Positions 50,355-55,010 of a stretch of DNA of 55,010 nt are shown here, one piece after another. Made by a program: the position numbers and the translations under genes. This DNA comes from Candidatus Delongbacteria bacterium (GTDB taxonomy: Bacteria; UBA4055), in contig JAFGVM010000006.1 in NCBI GenBank assembly GCA_016937995.1, positions 1-55,010 of the forward strand, in the 5' to 3' direction. Numbering within the stretch: the first letter of the stretch is position 1; each line of letters begins with the position of its first letter. The notes under the pieces were generated by a model. That model worked only from the letters and a program-made list of their open reading frames with translations, searched no databases and was not told the origin of the DNA.

Positions 50355-51884
50355 ATGATATCAAAGATAAGATCAGCTGCAGTGCTTGGGTTGGATGCTT
50401 TTGAGATAGAGGTGGAGACGCATCTTGAAAGAGGATTGCCGGGTCTGTCAATAGTCGGGCTGCCCGATACTGCAGTAAAAGAGAGCAAGGATAGAATTAA
50501 TGCAGCAATTAAAAATTCGGCTTATGATTTTCCTGTGAAAAGGATAATAATTAATTTGGCCCCGGCAGATATAAAAAAGGAGGGGTCGTCATACGATCTT
50601 CCGATCGCGATAGCTATTCTTACGGCTTCAGATCAGATAGAGAATAAAAACATAAACGATTATATATTTCTCGGAGAATTGGCACTGGACGGTGTTCTCA
50701 GACCGATCAAAGGAGCTTTACCAATTGCAATTCTGGGGGAATTAAAAAATTACAAAGGGATCATTCTGCCAAAGGAAAATGCTTATGAAGCAGCAGTAAT
50801 AGGTGGTGTGGATATTTTGCCTGCAGAGAGTTTAAAACAGGTCGTAAATTTCATCAATGGTGATGAGAAGATAGAGCCTTTAAAGATCAATATCGAAGAT
50901 ATGTTCGAGGAATTTAACAAGTGGGATATAGATTTTTATGAGGTTAAAGGTCAGTATCATGTGAAAAGAGCTTTGGAAATAGCTGCGGCCGGAGGTCACA
51001 ATCTGATCATGATCGGACCACCCGGAAGCGGGAAATCCATGCTTTCGAAAAGATTTGCAACGATACTGCCAAATATGACCTTACCGGAAGCTCTGGAAAC
51101 AACAAAAATATACTCTGTTGCAGGTTTATTACCTCATAATAAAGCTCTCATGGCTACAAGGCCGTTCAGGTCTCCCCATCATTCCATTTCTGATGCAGCG
51201 CTGGTCGGAGGAGGCAGAATACCAAAACCCGGAGAAATAAGTCTTGCCCATCACGGGGTTCTGTTCCTGGATGAATTACCAGAATTTAAGAAAAATGTGC
51301 TTGAAGTGATGAGACAGCCGTTGGAAGATAGAGAAGTTACGATAGCAAGAGCGGCATCAACTCTAAAATTTCCCGCAAGCTTTGTTATGGTCGCTGCTAT
51401 GAATCCCTGCCCATGTGGATATTACGGTGATCCGAGCAGAGATTGTACTTGCGGAGCATCCAAGATCAAAAGTTATTTGAGTAAAATTTCCGGACCTTTG
51501 TTAGACAGGATAGATATTCATATTGAAGTCCCTGCGGTAAAATATGATGAACTTGCACAGAAAGAGGATGGTGAAAAAAGTGAAGATATCAGAAAACGGG
51601 TGATCTTTGCCAGAGAGATCCAATTGAAAAGATATGCTGACCTGGATATTTTTTCCAATGCTTCAATGAATCAAAAACATATTAAAAAATATTGTCAGCT
51701 GGATACTGCATCAGAGAAGATCCTGAAAAGAGCGATCGAGTCATTGTCTTTATCAGCAAGGGCATACAACAGGATTCTAAAAGTGTCACGAACGATAGCT
51801 GATCTTGATGGAAAGACCGATATTGAGATCACTCATGTAAGCGAGGCTATTCAATATCGCAGTCTGGACCGTAAATATATTTAA
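50355..51884 (+). CDS. comM: YifB/ComM family AAA+ protein (Mg-chelatase-like)
   Basis: A hexameric AAA+ helicase family in which ComM acts on branch migration during natural transformation. The 509 residues have the N-terminal ChlI-type domain (GLPGLSIVGLPDTAVKES), Walker A IGPPGSGKSML (about 219-229), Walker B LFLDELPEF, a zinc-like cluster (PCPCGYYGDPSRDCTCG), and the C-terminal domain. AAGGAG lies before the ATG. Involvement in DNA uptake here is by family inference only. Confidence 0.94.
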   Translation: MISKIRSAAVLGLDAFEIEVETHLERGLPGLSIVGLPDTAVKESKDRINAAIKNSAYDFPVKRIIINLAPADIKKEGSSYDLPIAIAILTASDQIENKNINDYIFLGELALDGVLRPIKGALPIAILGELKNYKGIILPKENAYEAAVIGGVDILPAESLKQVVNFINGDEKIEPLKINIEDMFEEFNKWDIDFYEVKGQYHVKRALEIAAAGGHNLIMIGPPGSGKSMLSKRFATILPNMTLPEALETTKIYSVAGLLPHNKALMATRPFRSPHHSISDAALVGGGRIPKPGEISLAHHGVLFLDELPEFKKNVLEVMRQPLEDREVTIARAASTLKFPASFVMVAAMNPCPCGYYGDPSRDCTCGASKIKSYLSKISGPLLDRIDIHIEVPAVKYDELAQKEDGEKSEDIRKRVIFAREIQLKRYADLDIFSNASMNQKHIKKYCQLDTASEKILKRAIESLSLSARAYNRILKVSRTIADLDGKTDIEITHVSEAIQYRSLDRKYI

Positions 51885-51957
51885 TTGTGGAATATGCTTC
51901 ATAATTCTATTATATTATGCGTAATAGTCTAATGTTGTCAAAATACAGGGGATGAAT

Positions 51958-53034
51958 ATGAAGAGTTTTAGAATGAATGATGGATTTTTTTTAATACTGC
52001 TGCTGCTGCTATCCATTGCATTTTTAAAATTAATAGGAATATTTATTATTGATATTTTTCTGGCAGTAGTGCTTTTCATTATATTCAGAAAACCTTATGC
52101 ATATTTCTTAAAAAAGACAAAAAGCAAGAAAAAAGCATCTCTTATAACTGTTCTGATCGTTTTTTTAATTGTTACTATTCCTCTGTTCTTTGTGGGTACG
52201 ATGGTTTCCATTGAAGCTACAGATAACTACCAGAAACTGAAAGCCAATCTTCCTGAATTTCAGCAAATGCTCTCTGTTGAGTCAGTTAAAGGATATGCTC
52301 TAAAAATTCCATATGTCGGAGAAAAATTAGCCGAGCAGGTCCAGGCCATTGATTTTGAGCAGATAAGGAAAATGAGCTCAGACACAATAATGTCCGTAAG
52401 TACTTACATTTTCAAATTGATACAGGCGGTTTTCTTTAATTTGACGTCATTTTTCATGCATTTATTTATTACTCCGTTCCTGTTATTCTATTTGTTCTAT
52501 GATGGTAAAAAACTTGTGACCAAGATAAGAAGTGTATCACCTTTTGATAGAAATGATGAGAAAAAAGGGATGGATGAACTGGTAAAGATAACGGATACGA
52601 TCGTTATTTATACATTTTTAATTGGAGTTCTTGAAGGTATTTACGGTGGATTTCTCTTTGCTCTTTGTGGTATTGGTTCACCTTTCTTTTGGGGAATACT
52701 TATGGTGATCTTATCCATGATACCGGTAGTAGGAGCGAACACAATTATTATTCCCGCAGCGGTTATTCAGCTGATCATGGGGAATTATATCAGTGGTTTC
52801 GTTCTGCTATTTTTGGGAGCAGGATTGATCGTCATTAATCAGAATATTTTAAAACCTAAATTAACAGGTGACAGAACAGGACTGCATCCGGTACTGATGT
52901 TCATTTCAAGCTTAGGTGGTATTGCTTGGCTTGGAATAGTTGGTTTTCTTGTAGGACCACTGATAGCGGCATTGTTCATTGTAGCATGGAGTCAATATGC
53001 AATTAAGTTCAAATCAGAGACTATAACATACTAG
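51958..53034 (+). CDS. AI-2E/PerM family membrane protein
   Basis: About 358 residues with some eight membrane segments and the typical long amphipathic region in the first third (about 85-135). The conserved GIGSPFFWGILM-to-IPVVGANTI stretch and GIAWLGIVGFLVGPLIAAL are hallmarks of the AI-2E/PerM family, which has been linked to autoinducer export and cation/proton exchange; the substrate is unknown. ATG 51958 is preferred because AGGGG lies 6 nt before it; an ATG 6 bases earlier touches that site. It is followed 10 bp later by the sulfatase-like gene. Confidence 0.9.
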   Translation: MKSFRMNDGFFLILLLLLSIAFLKLIGIFIIDIFLAVVLFIIFRKPYAYFLKKTKSKKKASLITVLIVFLIVTIPLFFVGTMVSIEATDNYQKLKANLPEFQQMLSVESVKGYALKIPYVGEKLAEQVQAIDFEQIRKMSSDTIMSVSTYIFKLIQAVFFNLTSFFMHLFITPFLLFYLFYDGKKLVTKIRSVSPFDRNDEKKGMDELVKITDTIVIYTFLIGVLEGIYGGFLFALCGIGSPFFWGILMVILSMIPVVGANTIIIPAAVIQLIMGNYISGFVLLFLGAGLIVINQNILKPKLTGDRTGLHPVLMFISSLGGIAWLGIVGFLVGPLIAALFIVAWSQYAIKFKSETITY

Positions 53035-53044
53035 AATATAAAAA

Positions 53045-54805
53045 TTGAAAGCTGTTATAAAAAACATATTACCTTCATTGCTGATAGTCTGGCTGATATT
53101 TGTAATAGAACTGTTAATTTCAGATCTGGATTTTGGAGTTTATTCAGAAGCATACTGGTCGAATCAGCTGAAGATATTTATTGCTTACACTATTCTCGGA
53201 GCGCTGGTCGGAGGAATAAGTGCAGGTATTATTACGACAAAGAAGAAAAAATATGTCAGCTATTTAGAAAATAATTTAAATAAACAGATAATCTCGGTAT
53301 TAAAAAATGTAGCGTATTCTCTTTTGATGTTTTTCATTTTGGTAAGCAGGGAAGTGATCAATCAGCCGGCATTTTACAAATCAACTTTATTGAATGAAAA
53401 TTTCTGGTTCAGCTCATTGTTCAGATTTTTAGTGAATAATTTCTCTCCACTGTACTTTACTATATTTTTGACGGTCATACTTGGTATGTTCATCCATAAT
53501 ATTTACAGAAAACTATCAGTTCATGACGGGATCTCCAGATTTGCAGGATATATATTATCTATAGGTGGTATCCTGCTCATTATGTTCAACTACGGTTGGG
53601 CGAATGCGGATGAATATGTTCATAAAAACGTTCTATTCATAGGAATAAAGAACCTTAAGAACGGACAGCTCAGCAGAACTTCTTTAAAAGATCTTAACGG
53701 GTTCAATGAAATTATTTCAACAAGTTATAACTTTGAGAACTGTTTTGCTCTGTCAAATCATCCTCAGGCAGCAGTAATATCACTTTTAAGTTCACACCAT
53801 CCTGAAAAGTATGGATTTTTAGACGGGATCGCACCTTACGGTCTTGAAGATAATACGATCTTATCTTATTTAAATAAAAATTATGATTTTAACACATCTT
53901 TCATTTCTGATAAAGAGTTTGCGTTTACGGATCATAAAAGCTTAAATAATCTGTTATTCCATAAACCTGACAACGAGGAAATTATCAGGGCAATGACAGT
54001 TAATGAGCACAGCATGTTACCTGTTACTATTAATAATAAACTGTTCATTAATTTTTTTAATGAGATATTTTATCTTAGCGGTTATCAGGATAGAACATAT
54101 ATTGAAAACAAGTTCATAAGCAGGATAAAAAAGAAAGGAAAACCGTTCGGTTCAGTTTATATCCTGTCAGACAATAATAAAAATTTACCATATCCATATT
54201 ATAAAATGATCCAAAATGAGAGTTTTGAAAAAGCTTACTTGACTTATCTGGACGATGAATTACAAAATATAATTTCAATTTTGAAAAGCACAAAAAAATA
54301 CGATAATACAATAATAGTACTTTTCGGTATTCCGGATAGTAAAAAAGGCCTAAAGAACCTGTCATACAAAATACCTCTGTTCATCAGTAATCCTGAATTT
54401 AAAAATGAAAGTATAGTGCATAATAATTATACTGTAAATGACATTGTCCCTTCAATTCTAGATCTTATGAAAAATCCGAAATCTTCAAAATTTGAAGGTG
54501 TATCATTGTTTGAACCTGAGTTTAAGATACAGGATATTATATTGACCGACTGGCAGAATTCAGACCAAAATCTCAACTCACCTCTTATCCCTAGAGCTTT
54601 GATCAGAGGTGATTATAAGTTAAATATTAAACCATTGAGCAGTAGTATCAATTACGAGCTTTACGACATTAAGCTAGATCCTTTTGAGAAAACAGAATTG
54701 AGTTTTTCGAAGAAAAGAATATTGAACCGAATGATTCAGATCTACGAAGATAAACTCGAAGATGAATTCGGGTGTAAGGTCATCAACGGTTATGCGTTTA
54801 GGTAG
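53045..54805 (+). CDS. Membrane sulfatase-family homologue with lost active site
   Basis: A 586-residue inner-membrane protein: about five hydrophobic segments (about 5-25, 44-66, 87-104, 135-155, 168-188), then an extracytoplasmic alkaline-phosphatase/sulfatase-like domain. The fold is recognisable from VLFIGIKNLKNGQLS (usual VLFITIDTLR), ALSNHPQAAVISLLSSHHPEKYG (usual CxPSRxSLLTG..P..HG) and the end SYKIPLFISNPEF..IVPSILDLM..GDYKLNI..ELYDIKLDPFE. Expected catalytic and metal residues are missing: Lys replaces the first metal Asp, the Cys/Ser-X-Pro-X-Arg nucleophile motif is gone, and the DHG motif reads IPDSKKG. It may be a binding or scaffold protein. The TTG start has no Shine-Dalgarno. 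Confidence 0.78.
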   Translation: MKAVIKNILPSLLIVWLIFVIELLISDLDFGVYSEAYWSNQLKIFIAYTILGALVGGISAGIITTKKKKYVSYLENNLNKQIISVLKNVAYSLLMFFILVSREVINQPAFYKSTLLNENFWFSSLFRFLVNNFSPLYFTIFLTVILGMFIHNIYRKLSVHDGISRFAGYILSIGGILLIMFNYGWANADEYVHKNVLFIGIKNLKNGQLSRTSLKDLNGFNEIISTSYNFENCFALSNHPQAAVISLLSSHHPEKYGFLDGIAPYGLEDNTILSYLNKNYDFNTSFISDKEFAFTDHKSLNNLLFHKPDNEEIIRAMTVNEHSMLPVTINNKLFINFFNEIFYLSGYQDRTYIENKFISRIKKKGKPFGSVYILSDNNKNLPYPYYKMIQNESFEKAYLTYLDDELQNIISILKSTKKYDNTIIVLFGIPDSKKGLKNLSYKIPLFISNPEFKNESIVHNNYTVNDIVPSILDLMKNPKSSKFEGVSLFEPEFKIQDIILTDWQNSDQNLNSPLIPRALIRGDYKLNIKPLSSSINYELYDIKLDPFEKTELSFSKKRILNRMIQIYEDKLEDEFGCKVINGYAFR

Positions 54806-54901
54806 TCTAAAATGCTATATATTTGCTATATGTCAAAGCATTCGGACCCATAGATGATAAAGTCGGTGCTTTTTGCCAATGTTGTTGGTTAGTGCACTAT
54901 T
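54806..54901. other. Short gap between convergent genes
   Basis: Ninety-six bases with a direct repeat (GCTATAT twice near 54813-54829) and no gene or tRNA that I can support. Confidence 0.4.
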
Positions 54902-55010
54902 TTACCCGTGACTATTGATATACTCCATTGCTGCATGAACAAGAAAACCCGAACGAGTCTCACCTTCTTTTTTAGCAAAACTGTCAAACTTTGATAACAG
55001 ACGTTCAGGG
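54902..55010 (-). CDS. HicB-like antitoxin, C-terminal part only
   Basis: The window cuts this gene; only its last 35 codons and TAA stop (54902-54904) are present. The residues PERLLSKFDSFAKKEGETRS, followed by GFLVHAAMEYINSHG, fit the C-terminal ribbon-helix-helix DNA-binding part of HicB antitoxins. In HicAB systems the toxin gene hicA is usually next to and upstream of hicB, which would put it beyond the right edge. The N-terminal partial RNase H-like domain is not seen, so other ribbon-helix-helix antitoxins are possible. Confidence 0.65.
   Translation of the reverse strand, partial: PERLLSKFDSFAKKEGETRSGFLVHAAMEYINSHG

Noticed and set aside
54835-54900. tRNA-like sequence (GGGTCCGAATGC on the minus strand)
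   Set aside because: No acceptor stem or anticodon arm can be drawn around the T-arm-like stretch.

Overview
The window is an AT-rich, gene-dense bacterial chromosome segment with about 48 protein genes, no rRNA or tRNA gene that I can see, no CRISPR array and no intact insertion sequence. Several traits point to the FCB superphylum (Bacteroidota, Chlorobiota, Fibrobacterota and relatives), probably an uncultivated side lineage. PurM is of the long Bacteroidota form. A PorZ-like beta-propeller protein has a FlgD/type IX-style C-terminal domain, and there is a PorV-like outer-membrane barrel. Several promoters resemble the Bacteroidota pattern TTG, then about 20 nt, then TAnnTT. Many genes start with TTG. 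The exact phylum is an inference.

Layout. 1-375: leader with hairpins and a terminator. 376-5279: nucleotide metabolism (pyrD, purM, maf), a TPR/PASTA exported protein that looks frameshifted, and a gamma-carbonic anhydrase-like protein. 5436-14128: pnp, a giant adenylate cyclase with TPR and thioredoxin-like repeats, a PASTA protein and a TonB-plug barrel protein. 14206-19205 (minus): PorZ-like protein, CNNM/CorC, YigZ and purine nucleoside phosphorylase. 19291-23448 (plus): 5-formyl-THF cyclo-ligase, a conserved unknown, a PorV-like barrel, a lipoprotein, dapB and a DUF1318 lipoprotein. 23438-27235 (minus): a giant Ser/Thr kinase-ATPase. 27455-30340: a Moco-riboswitch-like leader, a short moaA, moaC, a MOSC protein and a MOSC-MogA fusion. 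30549-36118 (minus): parC-like, pyrF and an S9 peptidase. 36401-38770 (plus): a YtrA-type GntR/ABC module whose membrane gene is split by one in-frame stop. 38767-41280 (minus): two tandem MFS paralogs. 41565-47790 (minus): the classic origin-proximal cluster dnaA-dnaN-recF-dciA-gyrB. 47978-50151 (minus): aspartokinase and threonine dehydrogenase. 50355-54805 (plus): comM, an AI-2E family protein and a degenerate membrane sulfatase homologue. The right edge cuts a HicB-like antitoxin.

Most genes are housekeeping. The parts worth a second look are: the cyclase-TPR-thioredoxin protein; the cPMP/MOSC locus behind a riboswitch-like leader; two apparently broken genes (a one-base deletion and an in-frame TAA); and a rich set of small intergenic repeats. 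The repeats include hairpins with a constant GGTTYCAACC core, heptamer tandem arrays, and a 22-bp element anchored on the stop codons of two unrelated genes. I did not find one clearly new multi-gene system. The best candidates for novelty are the multidomain signalling proteins and the repeat families.
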